NCBI GenBank assembly: GCA_022773425.1
Contig: JALFBM010000020.1
Span: forward strand, 1 to 64,000
Direction of reading: 5' to 3'
Origin: Selenomonadaceae bacterium
GTDB lineage: Bacteria; Bacillota; Negativicutes; Selenomonadales; Selenomonadaceae
Length of the DNA: 64,000 bases
The translations under genes were made by a program, and so were the position numbers. The notes under the pieces were generated by a model. That model saw only the letters and a program-made list of their open reading frames with translations. It made no database searches and was not told the origin of the DNA. Shown piece by piece: positions 38,734-48,004 of the stretch; position 1 is the first letter of the stretch; each line of letters begins with the position of its first letter.

Positions 38734-40617
38734 ATGCAAGAGATGAAACCACCAAAAAAACCGATGGCGTTCTACTATATCGTCGTGCTCGCCGTCATCC
38801 TTCTCTTCAATGAGATGGCGCGTCCGTATTTCGACCAGCAGCAGATCGAGCAGGTCGATTACGGCACGTTCATGACGATGACCGACGACCAGAACATCCA
38901 GAAGGTCGAGATCCAGGACAACAAGATCCTGTTCACGGATAAAGACGGCAAGAAGTACAAGACCGGCGTCATGGACGATCCGGAGCTTGCGGACCGGCTG
39001 CATCAGTCCGGCGCGCAGTTCTCGCAGGATATCAAGGAGGAGACCAGCCCGATTGTCAGCTTCTTCCTCGCCTGGATCCTGCCTCTGATCATCTTCTTTG
39101 CCATCGGGCAGTATTTCTCGAAGAAGCTCATGGAAAAGGGCGTCGGCGGCAACTCAATGATGTTCGGCATGGGCGGCAATCAGGCGAAGATCTACGTGCC
39201 GTCGTCAGAGGGCATCCACTTCAAGGATGTCGCGGGCGAGGACGAGGCAAAGGAGAACCTCGCCGAGATCGTCGACTACCTGCATAACCCGCAGAAATAC
39301 ACTGGCATCGGCGCGCAGATGCCGAAGGGCGTCCTGCTCGTCGGGCCTCCGGGCACAGGCAAGACCATGCTCGCGAAGGCCGTCGCCGGCGAGGCGGATG
39401 TGCCGTTCTTCTCGATCGCCGGTTCGGAATTCGTCGAGATGTTCGTCGGCATGGGCGCGTCGAAGGTGCGCGACCTGTTCAAGCAGGCGAAGGAAAAGGC
39501 GCCGTGCATCGTGTTCATCGATGAGATTGATGCCATCGGCCAGAAGCGCAACGGCGCGTCGATGGGCAACGACGAGCGCGAGCAGACGCTGAACCAGCTG
39601 TTGACGGAAATGGACGGCTTCGAGGGCAATACCGGCGTCATCATCCTCGCCGCGACGAATAGGCCGGAGTCGCTCGACCCGGCGCTGCTGCGTCCGGGCC
39701 GTTTCGACCGCCGCGTGCCGGTCGAGCTGCCGGATCTCAAGGGCCGCGAGGAAATCCTCGCTGTCCACGCGAAGAAGGTCAAGCTCGCGGACGACGTCGA
39801 TTTCCATACGGTCGCGCGCATGGCGGCCGGCGCATCGGGCGCAGAGCTCGCGAACATCATCAACGAGGGCGCATTGCGCGCCGTGCGCTCGGGCCGCAGC
39901 CTCGTCACCGAGGCGGATCTCGAGGAGAGCGTCGAGGTCGTCATCGCGGGCTATCAGAAGAAGAACGCGATCCTGTCCGACCAGGAGAAGCATACGGTCG
40001 CGTACCACGAGATCGGGCACGCGCTCGTCGCGGCCCTGCAGTCCCATTCCGCGCCGGTGCAGAAGATTACGATCATCCCGCGCACGAGCGGCGCGCTCGG
40101 CTACACGATGCAGGTCGAGCAGAAGGATAAATACATCCTGTCGAAAGAGGAACTCGAGAACAAGATTGCGACGTTCACGGGCGGCCGTGCGGCCGAGGAA
40201 GTCAAGTTCGGCCAGGTCTCGACGGGTGCGGCAAACGACATCGAGCAGGCGACGAAACTCGCGCGCGCGATGATCACGCGCTACGGCATGAGCGACGACT
40301 TTGACATGGTCGCGATGGAGACCATCACGAACAAATACCTCGGCGGCGATGCGAGCCTCGCATGCTCGGCAGCGACGCAGGAACGCATCGACAAGCAGGT
40401 CGTCGAACTCGTGCGCAAACAGCACGAGAAAGCGAAGCAGCTGCTCGAGGAAAACAAGGACAAACTCGACAAGCTCGCCGCGTACCTCTATGAGAAAGAG
40501 ACGATTACCGGCGCGGAATTTATGCATATCCTGAAAGGCGGGGATCCGGACGAGCAGGTAGAGCTTGCGGATACGGCAGAAACGGACGAGAAATCTCAGA
40601 CCTTGAACTTAGAATAA
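38734..40617 (+). CDS. ftsH: ATP-dependent zinc metalloprotease FtsH, copy 2
   Basis: The 627-residue second FtsH has two membrane segments (about residues 12-26 and 104-124), Walker A GPPGTGKT (204-211), [11 protein letters not shown] and the zinc site HEIGH (425-429). It lacks the long acidic tail of copy 1 and differs through its N-terminal periplasmic part, so it is a diverged paralogue, not a recent duplicate. It follows the P-loop/Asp23 gene by 6 bp. Confidence 0.95.
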   Translation: MQEMKPPKKPMAFYYIVVLAVILLFNEMARPYFDQQQIEQVDYGTFMTMTDDQNIQKVEIQDNKILFTDKDGKKYKTGVMDDPELADRLHQSGAQFSQDIKEETSPIVSFFLAWILPLIIFFAIGQYFSKKLMEKGVGGNSMMFGMGGNQAKIYVPSSEGIHFKDVAGEDEAKENLAEIVDYLHNPQKYTGIGAQMPKGVLLVGPPGTGKTMLAKAVAGEADVPFFSIAGSEFVEMFVGMGASKVRDLFKQAKEKAPCIVFIDEIDAIGQKRNGASMGNDEREQTLNQLLTEMDGFEGNTGVIILAATNRPESLDPALLRPGRFDRRVPVELPDLKGREEILAVHAKKVKLADDVDFHTVARMAAGASGAELANIINEGALRAVRSGRSLVTEADLEESVEVVIAGYQKKNAILSDQEKHTVAYHEIGHALVAALQSHSAPVQKITIIPRTSGALGYTMQVEQKDKYILSKEELENKIATFTGGRAAEEVKFGQVSTGAANDIEQATKLARAMITRYGMSDDFDMVAMETITNKYLGGDASLACSAATQERIDKQVVELVRKQHEKAKQLLEENKDKLDKLAAYLYEKETITGAEFMHILKGGDPDEQVELADTAETDEKSQTLNLE

Positions 40618-40632
40618 CGGAATACTGAGACT

Positions 40633-40659
40633 TAAGTTTCAATTGGAAAACGTCGATGT
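40633..40659 (+). promoter_or_regulatory. Possible sigma-28 flagellin promoter
   Basis: TAAG at 40633-40636, a 15-bp spacer, and GTCGATGT at 40652-40659 approach the flagellar sigma consensus (TAAA, then about 15 bp, then GCCGATAA). It lies about 120 bases upstream of the first flagellin start, where such a promoter is expected. Confidence 0.5.
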
Positions 40660-40745
40660 ACTGGTAGATGACGGAATAAGGAAAAATCCTCTGAATCAAA
40701 ATCCGCGATAAAGTAACAGAAGGAATCGAAAGAAAAGGGAGGTGT

Positions 40746-40770
40746 GGCAGCGCAAAGGATATGCGCTGCC
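40746..40770 (+). promoter_or_regulatory. Hairpin between ribosome binding site and start of flagellin 1
   Basis: GGCAGCGCA (40746-40754) and TGCGCTGCC (40762-40770) form a perfect 9-bp stem with a 7-base loop. The Shine-Dalgarno aagggaggtg ends at 40744, while the start ATG supported by alignment with flagellin 2 is at 40779. Unfolded spacing is 34 nt; with the hairpin folded only 9 unpaired nt separate them, a normal distance. The structure probably makes initiation possible, in the manner described for phage T4 gene 38. Confidence 0.65.
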
Positions 40771-40778
40771 TTTGCCTT

Positions 40779-43701
40779 ATGAGTATGGTTGTACAGAACA
40801 ACAGCAGTGCGATGCTGGCCCTCGGCCAGCTCAAGAAGAACGATACGTCGCTCTCCAAGCAGCTGAAGAAAGTCTCATCCGGCATGAAGATCAACTCTGC
40901 CGGTGACGGCGCGTCCGAATATTCGATATCGGAGAAGATGCGCATCCGCATCCGCGCGCTCGGGCAGAATCATGATAATGTCAGCAAGGGTGCGGATATG
41001 CTGCGCCTCGCGGAGGGCGGCATCCAGAATCAGATCAACATCCTGCGCACCATCAAGGAGAAAGTCATCGATGCGCATAATGACACGAATACCGAGGCGG
41101 ACCGCGCGACCATCCAGAAGGAAATCAACCAAGGATGGGATCAGATCCAGGACATCGCAACGGATACAAGCTACAATGACCGAAGAGTGTTGCTGGAAGG
41201 GAATACGGTCGTGGATACGATCAAGAGCTGGAATGTCCTCGATCATGTCACGCTCGCACCAGACAGCGAGATGGAAGGCCTGCTGACCTATAAACAGCAT
41301 GAGACCAGCCTGATCGACACGCTCGACGGGCAGCAAGGGCCGTTCGATACCTTCAACGACTGGCAGGAAACCGTACCGGCATCTGCAACCTCGACCATGA
41401 CCACGATGGGCATTTCCTCGACGACGGCATTGACCGGCTACGCAGCGGGCACGCCGAATACCATAACGGTTGATTTATCTCAGGCGTATAACAATACAAA
41501 TGTTCCGTCCAATCTCGACAATGTCGGGTTCTCCATTCCAAGTTACATGCGATATGTCTTGACAACCGATACTTCTAGGAACTATAAGAATATAGATGGT
41601 GAAATCAATATTGCTAGCTGCACCAGTCTGGCGGATGTAGCGAAGGCAATTGCCGCCCGTTCGTATTATGGTGTCAAAGCGACGGCTTCAGGAACGACCG
41701 TGACATTCACGACATCGAGCACGGGTGCGTCGACGAACAGCACAACTGTAGCCGGCTTCACGGTTCCAGCAAGTACCGAGCAGGTAGGAGGAAGCCAAGC
41801 AACCGATGCAATACCGGCATCACCTGCCGCATCTGCGACGAACGTGCTTGGTGGAATCAAACTATCTGGCGGCATTGATGAATCTGGTACTCCGGGTGTT
41901 ACGGATTTGCCCTATACCGCAGGCAAGGAAGCAACGGGGTCTTGGAATATCAGCAGTGTGCCATCTGGTTCTGGCATAAAGTTCACTACGGGGGGGGTAT
42001 ACGTACTTTCTGCGCTTCGAGGACGGAACCAGCGGTTTTCAGTATGATTCAAAAACGAGAATCTATACTGTTGGGAAGGATGCGGTTTCGACTCAATCCT
42101 TTGGTGATGGGAATACGGGTGTGACTTTTTCCGTAAATCACGGTACATTAAATATAAAATCGAGAAATGCAGCATATGGTGCAACATCGGCGAGACAATT
42201 TTCTGTTGTGGACGGCTTTGGTGTGGGTGAAGCTAGGGCAGCACAACCAGCACAGCCAGCTGTGCCGGCTACGACGGTTACGTACACTGGGGTAGCAGCA
42301 CTTGGCGCGAATACGATTACGAACCATCAGACGGGCACAGATTACACGCCGTCGCAGTTCACGATGGATCTGACGGCATACGATACGACGGATTCTAAGA
42401 CCCTCGAGGATTTCATCTCCGGTCTTGCAGGGAAAGGACTCATCCTTTCGGATTCTTCCAGCGGTGTCGAGTTCATCGACAGTGAGGACAAGAACGACGG
42501 CCTGCCGGGCGAGAAATCTCTCTACAAACTAAACAACAATCCAAGTGTCAATTATGCGCTGAATCTTTCTCCGGCCATCAATACGTACCAGCAGATCGAC
42601 CTGGCATCCCTCCGCAGCACGGTAGCGGGGGGCACAACGATTGCCAAGGCTTTCGCCAATATGATGAATGGACAGCTCGGTTCGGCAAAGATTGTCTACG
42701 ATGCGACCGATACGAGCAAGGTTACCGGAATCAAGGTATTCGGTATGCAGAATACCGAGCTGCGGGTTGCGGAAGGTGAGTTGCGGCATTATGACCTGGA
42801 CTTTGCCTCGTGGATAAAGGATCACCCCGATATAAAGATACCGGCGGATCTGGAGGGCAAGGGATTCCGTACCTACTGTGCGACAGATTCCTCGCAGTGG
42901 TTCAACTTCGAGTTCATCAATGGCATGGAGGACATGGACAGCAAGCCGCTTTCCGGTAAAGACGGCTCGACGATGGTTAAGGACGATATCAAGACCATCA
43001 TTATTGATGTGGAACATGTGACCGATGCAAAGTCGCTGGTAAAGGCCATTTACGACCAGGCTGAGCCGGTACTTACTGGCAGCGACAAGCGCTTCAACCA
43101 TCTGATGCGGCTCGCTGGAGACCTGGAGAACGGGATTCTGCGCGTCTACGATGACCGTCGGTTCCCAGTCAGCACCTATCCGGACTATCAGACAAAGGGC
43201 GCGAAGATCGGCACGGGCATCATGGATAATGTCGTCCTAAGCCGGCGCAAGGTCTATTCGGATGACCTCGTGATCCAGGATACCGACCATTCGAGCCAGA
43301 ACATCCATATCAAGATTCCGCGCACGACACTCGATCATGTACTCGGCTATATCTCTGGCTCGCAGAAGCCGGAGGACTACAATGTCTTGACAAAAGAAAA
43401 CCGGGAAAAGTTGCTTGGCATGCCGCCGAAGGAGGGAGTGCTTGACCACGGCCTGAATTATCTGATCGATGCGAATACGATCATCGGCGCGCAGATCAAC
43501 CGCATGGACAATTCCGGGCAGAATATCACGACTGCCTCGGAGAATACGACAGCCAGCGAGTCGGTGATCCGCGATGCGGATATGGCAAAGGAAATGACGG
43601 GATTCGTGCGCAGCAACATCCTTGCGCAGACCGCGCAGAGCATGCTGGCGCAGGCGAATCAGAACGCGGGCTCGGTGCTGAGTCTGCTCGGCGGGCAGTA
43701 A
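40779..43701 (+). CDS. Large flagellin, interrupted by a +1 at a G8 tract (phase-variable candidate)
   Basis: The N-terminal D0/D1 domain (MSMVVQNNSSAMLALGQL; SGMKINSAGDGASEYSISE) and the C-terminal domain (DADMAKEMTGFVRSNIL; MLAQANQNAGSVLSLL) are those of a flagellin, but lie in different frames. Frame one, from 40779, ends at a stop near 42045. The C-terminal half is open in the +1 frame, and the join is exactly at eight G (41990-41997). With seven G the reading continues through residues YTYFLRFEDGTSGFQYDS into the downstream frame, giving about 973 residues. The variable middle is AT-richer than its surroundings. As written the gene is off; slippage, sequencing error or pseudogene are alternatives. 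Confidence 0.8.
41990..41997 (+). repeat. Homopolymer G8 tract inside flagellin 1
   Basis: Eight consecutive G at the frame break. Deleting one G restores one reading frame across the entire gene. Such tracts are classical sites of slipped-strand length change. Confidence 0.9.
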
Positions 43702-43765
43702 AAAGCAAGGATAGGGCAGGCATGAAGGCCTGCATGAAATAGCATAAGAAGGGAAGGGAATCCCC

Positions 43766-45553
43766 ATGGCAATGGTCGTCAAGAACAACGTAACAGCGCA
43801 GCTCGTGCTCGGTGAGCTGAACAAGAATACGAACAAGCTCGGGAAAGACCTGAAGAAGGTCTCGACCGGCATGAAAATCAACTCGGCCGAGGATGATGCG
43901 TCCGGCTACTCGATATCCGAACGCATGCGCGTACAGATCCGCGGGCTGGATCAGGACAACCAGAACGCGCAGAACGCTGGCAGCCTGCTCAAGACTGCAG
44001 AGGGCGCGCTTTCGTCATCTATCGATATCTTGAAGACGATGAAGGAAAAGGCCATCAACGCGGCGAACGATACGAATACGGACGCCGACCGCGCGACAAT
44101 CCAGAAGGAGCTGGATCAGTCCATCGACCAGCTCGATGACAACGCGGGCGTGACGTTCAATGGCAAGACATTGTTCGACGGGGCGGCTGACTACTCCGAG
44201 AACGCCCAGCAGACCATCATCAAGGCGCTCAACAGCGAGTGGATGGACAGCGGCCTGCAGCTCATCAAGGATACCTATGGCATCTCATTTGACAGCGGCA
44301 GCCCGTTCGTGAAAGATATCAATCTGGTCTTCGAGCATAGCGGCGGAAACACGCTCGCCTATGTGACGAACTGGAGCGGATCCGATGGCAAGGCGAGCAA
44401 GTTGAGCCTGACGGTCAATCTGGATTTCTATGAGGCACTGAACCTGACTGACCCGAACGGCAGCACGACGACAGCGGGCGCCGGGTATCTCGACCGCACG
44501 CTCGCGCACGAGTTCACCCATGCGGTCATGGCGGCGAATATCCAGAATTTCAACAGCCTGCCGACCTATATCAAAGAGGGGGCGGCAGAATATACGCACG
44601 GCATCGACGATGAGCGTATCGTTGCTCTAAGTGGTCTGACTGCTTCGTCGATTCAGGGCGAGTTCACGAGCGGCGGTACATCCGGCTCAGAACTGCCTTA
44701 TGCGGCCGGCTATGTGTTCCTGCATTACCTCAATGCGCACGGTGGGCAGGACAGCGGCACGACGCCGATGAAGCGCTTCATGCGCGTGCTTGCAGAGCAG
44801 GGAGGCAATGCGCTTGACGCGGCGGTATCCGCGGCAACCAAGGGGACATTTTCCACGGCGAAAGAAGCGCAGACCGCGATGCTCGCGGATCTCAATGAGA
44901 CGACGGCGAGCGGCGGCACGATCCAGGACTTCTACAAGAAATACACGGACATCGATATGACGAACAAGCGCGATACGGGTTCAGCCACAGGCTCGAAATC
45001 CGGCCACGGTGACGAGGAGAATGCGCAGAACATCGTGCTCGAGGGACGTTCAACGAAATTCTGGTGGTACCCGAGCAGCAATTCGACGACCATCGACGGG
45101 CTCACGATTGACTGGGGCGACTTCGAGCGGCCGCATGTGCAGGATGCCGGCTTCAAATTCCAGATCGGCACAAAGGCCAATCAGAACATCCACGCGATAT
45201 TCTCCGATATCCACGCAGACGCGCTCGGTCTGCAGGATGCAGATGGAAAGAAACTCAGCGTCGCGACGCGCCCGGACGCCAAGCGTGCGCTGACCATCCT
45301 CGACCGTTCCCTGCAGAAAGCACTCGATCAGGCAACGACCATCGGTTCGCTCGAAAGCCGGCTCGACTACACGCGCAGCAACCTGACGACCGCGAGCGAG
45401 AACGTGCAGAGCGCCGAGTCAACCATCCGCGACGCCGATATGGCCAAAGAAATGACCGCCTACACCAAAGACAACGTGCTCTCACAGGCCTCCCAATCCA
45501 TGCTCGCCCAGGCTAACCAGAACCTCGGCAGCGTCCTTTCCCTGTTGCAGTAA
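43766..45553 (+). CDS. Flagellinolysin: flagellin with embedded zinc metalloprotease domain
   Basis: The 595-residue protein has flagellin ends: MAMVVKNNVTAQLVLGEL and STGMKINSAEDDASGYSIS at the N-terminus, DADMAKEMTAYTKDNVL and MLAQANQNLGSVLSLL at the C-terminus. The central domain (about residues 145-420) replaces the usual variable region and carries HEFTHAVM (H248, E249, H252) and EGAAEY (E271/E275 as third-ligand candidates), a gluzincin arrangement like that of M9-type collagenases. Published flagellinolysins place thousands of protease units along the filament, so this filament is probably proteolytic and surface-exposed. ATG at 43766 follows gaagggaatcccc. It lies 65 bp after flagellin 1. 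Confidence 0.88.
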   Translation: MAMVVKNNVTAQLVLGELNKNTNKLGKDLKKVSTGMKINSAEDDASGYSISERMRVQIRGLDQDNQNAQNAGSLLKTAEGALSSSIDILKTMKEKAINAANDTNTDADRATIQKELDQSIDQLDDNAGVTFNGKTLFDGAADYSENAQQTIIKALNSEWMDSGLQLIKDTYGISFDSGSPFVKDINLVFEHSGGNTLAYVTNWSGSDGKASKLSLTVNLDFYEALNLTDPNGSTTTAGAGYLDRTLAHEFTHAVMAANIQNFNSLPTYIKEGAAEYTHGIDDERIVALSGLTASSIQGEFTSGGTSGSELPYAAGYVFLHYLNAHGGQDSGTTPMKRFMRVLAEQGGNALDAAVSAATKGTFSTAKEAQTAMLADLNETTASGGTIQDFYKKYTDIDMTNKRDTGSATGSKSGHGDEENAQNIVLEGRSTKFWWYPSSNSTTIDGLTIDWGDFERPHVQDAGFKFQIGTKANQNIHAIFSDIHADALGLQDADGKKLSVATRPDAKRALTILDRSLQKALDQATTIGSLESRLDYTRSNLTTASENVQSAESTIRDADMAKEMTAYTKDNVLSQASQSMLAQANQNLGSVLSLLQ

Positions 45554-45580
45554 AATCTCCCTTAGATGCAGATACAAGAA

Positions 45581-45611
45581 CGCCGGATTCCTTCAAGTCT
45601 GGGAAGCCGGC
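45581..45611. repeat. Hairpin, copy 1 of a dispersed unit
   Basis: cgccggattccttcaagtct and the following gggaagccggc make a stem with loop ttcaagt. A similar hairpin with the same loop and the same trailing cggcaaaag occurs at 47648-47681. No T run follows on the plus strand, so it is a poor terminator for the flagellinolysin gene. Confidence 0.5.
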
Positions 45612-45637
45612 AAAAGAAATGAGGCTATACCTACAGT

Positions 45638-45819
45638 GCCTTCTGTGACAGTCATTTCGCTGTGACGTTTTGCTGAAGCGGATTTTTTGCCAAAAATAAA
45701 CCGTGAAACCTTCTTAAACGCGCTTTGCTTGAACGAAAGAAGTTTTCACGGGGTGTGTAGGCAAAAAATCCGCTTCTTCACGCAAAATCGTCAACGCTTC
45801 ATTCCTTGTCACAGAAGGC
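45638..45819. repeat. Long imperfect inverted repeat (about 180 bp)
   Basis: The outer arms share gccttctgtgaca (45638) with its complement at 45807-45819. The middle arms share 16 bp, aagcggattttttgcc (45676-45691) and its complement at 45760-45775. The inner arms share ccgtgaaaccttctt (45701-45715) with 14 of 15 bases complementary at 45737-45751. The whole can fold into one long hairpin with a loop of about 21 bases. It lies between convergent genes and no ORF uses it. It could be a MITE-type element, a structured RNA, or a very large bidirectional terminator. Confidence 0.75.
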
Positions 45820-45890
45820 GCCTCCGAGTGTGAGGCGACGCCTTGCGGAATGAGTGCCATAAGAGACACAGCAAGCACAACGGTTGCCTC

Positions 45891-46607
45891 TTAACGCTTC
45901 AATTTCTCGCGAGCCGCGCGCCAATCCGGCATGTACTTCGTCATGAGCGCATAGAAATGCGCGTTGTGGTACCGCTCGACGATATGCAGGAGTTCGTGCA
46001 GGATGACTCCGTGCAGGCATTCCTTCGGATATTTCACGAGCTCGTAATTGATGCGGATGGTCCGTGCCGGCATCGTGCAGCTGCCCCAGCGCGTCTTCAT
46101 CGGCCGTACCGTCCATTTCGCGGCGTGCAGGCCGGTCAATCCTTCGATGACCGGAATCGTCCGTTTCATCTCACGTTTGAGCTCCTCAGCCAGATTCTCC
46201 GTGAAAAACCTCCGACGCTCTTCGACCGTCCACGATTCCGGTACTGCGGCTTCGATGCGGTTATCCTGGATCCGAAACGTCCTTTTTCTCCCAGAATGAA
46301 TTGGAAACATACGGACAAGAAGCTCTCGCCGTGCTCCCCACAGCATCAATGACTCGCCGCTCGCGAATTGCTGCGGAGTCACGGCCTTTCGCTGGTTTGC
46401 CTGTTCCTTGACTTCTTTCTGGTGCGCAAGAAGCCAGCCTGCGCGGCTCTCAAAGAAGTCGCGCGCCATATCATCAGGCATGCGCAAGGGAATCGATGCG
46501 AGCACCTGCCCGTCGTCTTTCCGGATCCGCAGGCTCAGATTCTTCACACGCTTCCGAGTTGCAAGAATCGGGATGCCGCGTATCACATAGACCTTCTGTT
46601 TTTCCAT
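45891..46607 (-). CDS. YgjP-type metal-dependent hydrolase (DUF45)
   Basis: The 238-residue protein has the zincin-type motif HELLHIVERYHNAHFY near its C-terminus and RWGSCTMPARTIRINY just before, which define the YgjP/DUF45 family with a minigluzincin fold. Physiological substrate is uncertain. ATG at 46607 follows gaaagagccacg. It is 22 bases downstream of the MgtC-like gene and probably shares its transcript. Confidence 0.85.
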   Translation of the reverse strand: MEKQKVYVIRGIPILATRKRVKNLSLRIRKDDGQVLASIPLRMPDDMARDFFESRAGWLLAHQKEVKEQANQRKAVTPQQFASGESLMLWGARRELLVRMFPIHSGRKRTFRIQDNRIEAAVPESWTVEERRRFFTENLAEELKREMKRTIPVIEGLTGLHAAKWTVRPMKTRWGSCTMPARTIRINYELVKYPKECLHGVILHELLHIVERYHNAHFYALMTKYMPDWRAAREKLKR

Positions 46608-46629
46608 CGTGGCTCTTTCTTCGTATATT

Positions 46630-47328
46630 TCAGCTGACCGCTACGCGGCGCACGCCTTCAATCTTCCGGATTGCGTCCGCGATGACGATGCTTTTGACAA
46701 CCATCTTGTTGTAGATATCCAGTTCCATCGTGATGTATTTGTTCCCATCGTCATCACGTCGCCCTGACTCGTCTTCGTGAATCTTGACGTCGCGTACCTT
46801 CAGCCCGAGGTCATCGAGCGCCGTGCTGATGGCGAGAAGCTGGCCGGGACGGTCGACCGTATAAATATGCAGATCGATATGACTCTCGTGCACGACCCAT
46901 TCGTCGAGCCTCGAGAGCGCACCGAGCGTCAAAACAACCAGCGCTGTGGTCAAGAGTGCACCGATGTAGGCACCCGCACCGACCGCAAGCCCGACGCCCG
47001 CAACAACCCATAGGCAGGCCGCTGTCGTAAGCCCCGTGACGTTGACGCCCTCTTTCATGATGGCGCCGGCACCGAGAAAGCCGATGCCGGAGACAACCTG
47101 AGCGGCGAGACGGGCCGGATCCGCATTCGTGTGCCCTTCGACTTCGAGATAGAGTTCCTGTGACAGAATCATGATCAGGCAGGAACCGAGACAGACGAGC
47201 AGATTCGTCCGCAGGCCCGCCGACTTGCGCCGCGCCTGCCGCTCGTAACCGATAGCGCCGCCGAGCACGCACGCGAGCACAAGCCGCAATATCATCTCAC
47301 CGATGGAAATTTCTGCCAAGCCATCCAC
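46630..47328 (-). CDS. MgtC/SapB family membrane protein
   Basis: A 232-residue protein with four to five membrane segments and the family hallmark GGAIGYERQARRKSAGLRTN, then SGIGFLGAGAIMKEG. The C-terminal soluble part (HIDLHIYTVDRPGQLLAI) is an ACT-like domain. Family members affect magnesium homeostasis or ATP synthase in low Mg. The start is GTG at 47328 with aaaggaac upstream. Confidence 0.88.
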   Translation of the reverse strand: MDGLAEISIGEMILRLVLACVLGGAIGYERQARRKSAGLRTNLLVCLGSCLIMILSQELYLEVEGHTNADPARLAAQVVSGIGFLGAGAIMKEGVNVTGLTTAACLWVVAGVGLAVGAGAYIGALLTTALVVLTLGALSRLDEWVVHESHIDLHIYTVDRPGQLLAISTALDDLGLKVRDVKIHEDESGRRDDDGNKYITMELDIYNKMVVKSIVIADAIRKIEGVRRVAVS

Positions 47329-47356
47329 GTTCCTTTCTGGTGTCTATTCTGATAAC

Positions 47357-47581
47357 TTAAAATGCGTTATTCCCGAGCAAAGGGTGCTTCGTCGGTCGCA
47401 AGCTGCGCACTCGGATCAGACGCAGAGCTTCCTCCATCGAAACATCCTCACGGTTTCCCTCGTATTCGTATAGGCACAGGGGACGAGCAGAGCCGACCTC
47501 ACTTGCCGGCAGATACACGTACTCTGCGTTCTCGCGGTCACCGAAAATCACGCCATCCCGAAGTTTTGCTTCAAAAATCAT
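47357..47581 (-). CDS. Small hypothetical protein
   Basis: A 74-residue acidic soluble protein (MIFEAKLRDGVIFGDRENAE at the start) that I do not recognise. ATG at 47581 has a good site (aaaggcggg, spacing 6). An upstream in-frame ATG at 47668 sits in a hairpin and was rejected. It is 28 bases upstream of the MgtC-like gene on the same strand, so cotranscription is likely. Confidence 0.5.
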   Translation of the reverse strand: MIFEAKLRDGVIFGDRENAEYVYLPASEVGSARPLCLYEYEGNREDVSMEEALRLIRVRSLRPTKHPLLGNNAF

Positions 47582-47647
47582 CAAAATCCCGCCTTTCTGG
47601 CGCTTTTCAATTGTAAAGATTTTGTAAAAAGATAGTTCTAGTATACA

Positions 47648-47681
47648 AAAAATGCCAGCTTCCTTCAAGTATCGGAAGTCG
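47648..47681 (-). terminator. Terminator of the nitrogenase-like/hyp operon, hairpin copy 2
   Basis: Read on the minus strand, gccgacttcc and ggaagctggc pair around gatacttgaa and are followed by attttttg. It comes 30 bases after the last gene of the operon. The plus-strand sequence shares ttccttcaagt and cggcaaaag with the hairpin at 45581-45611. Confidence 0.7.
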
Positions 47682-47710
47682 GCAAAAGGATCAATCTCAT
47701 ATATCGCGGT

Positions 47711-48004
47711 TTATTTCTTGTGACAAAGCGTGCGGTATAGGAGGTAGAGGTGCGCGAGGAAGAAGAACGCAAGGCCGATGACGATGAGGCCGGCCATGAC
47801 GGGGCGGGAAGTGTGCTGCCAGGCGTCGGGGGAGAAGGTCGCGGCGCCGGCGAAGTTGATGAGCACGAGGTAGAAGAACGCCTTTGCGATATGCATGGAT
47901 TGGATCTTGCCGAGGCGCTTCAGCGAGACGGCGAACATGCTGTAGCCGAATGTCTGCCCGGCCACGTAGGCGAGCAACTGGCTGACGGTCCAGAGAAAAG
48001 TCAT
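47711..48004 (-). CDS. Small membrane protein at the end of the nitrogenase-like operon
   Basis: A 97-residue hydrophobic protein with about three membrane segments (around 4-22, 42-57 and 69-88) and no known domain that I recognise. It has a single Cys near the C-terminus. ATG at 48004 overlaps the stop of the upstream NifD/K-like gene (ATGA), and aaaggagc lies 6-8 bases before it, so it is coupled to that operon. It might anchor the complex or pass electrons, but this is speculative. Confidence 0.65.
   Translation of the reverse strand: MTFLWTVSQLLAYVAGQTFGYSMFAVSLKRLGKIQSMHIAKAFFYLVLINFAGAATFSPDAWQHTSRPVMAGLIVIGLAFFFLAHLYLLYRTLCHKK

Noticed and set aside
42121-43701. A separate 526-residue ORF
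   Set aside because: It is the C-terminal part of the first flagellin in the +1 frame; it has no ribosome binding site and no flagellin N-terminus of its own.
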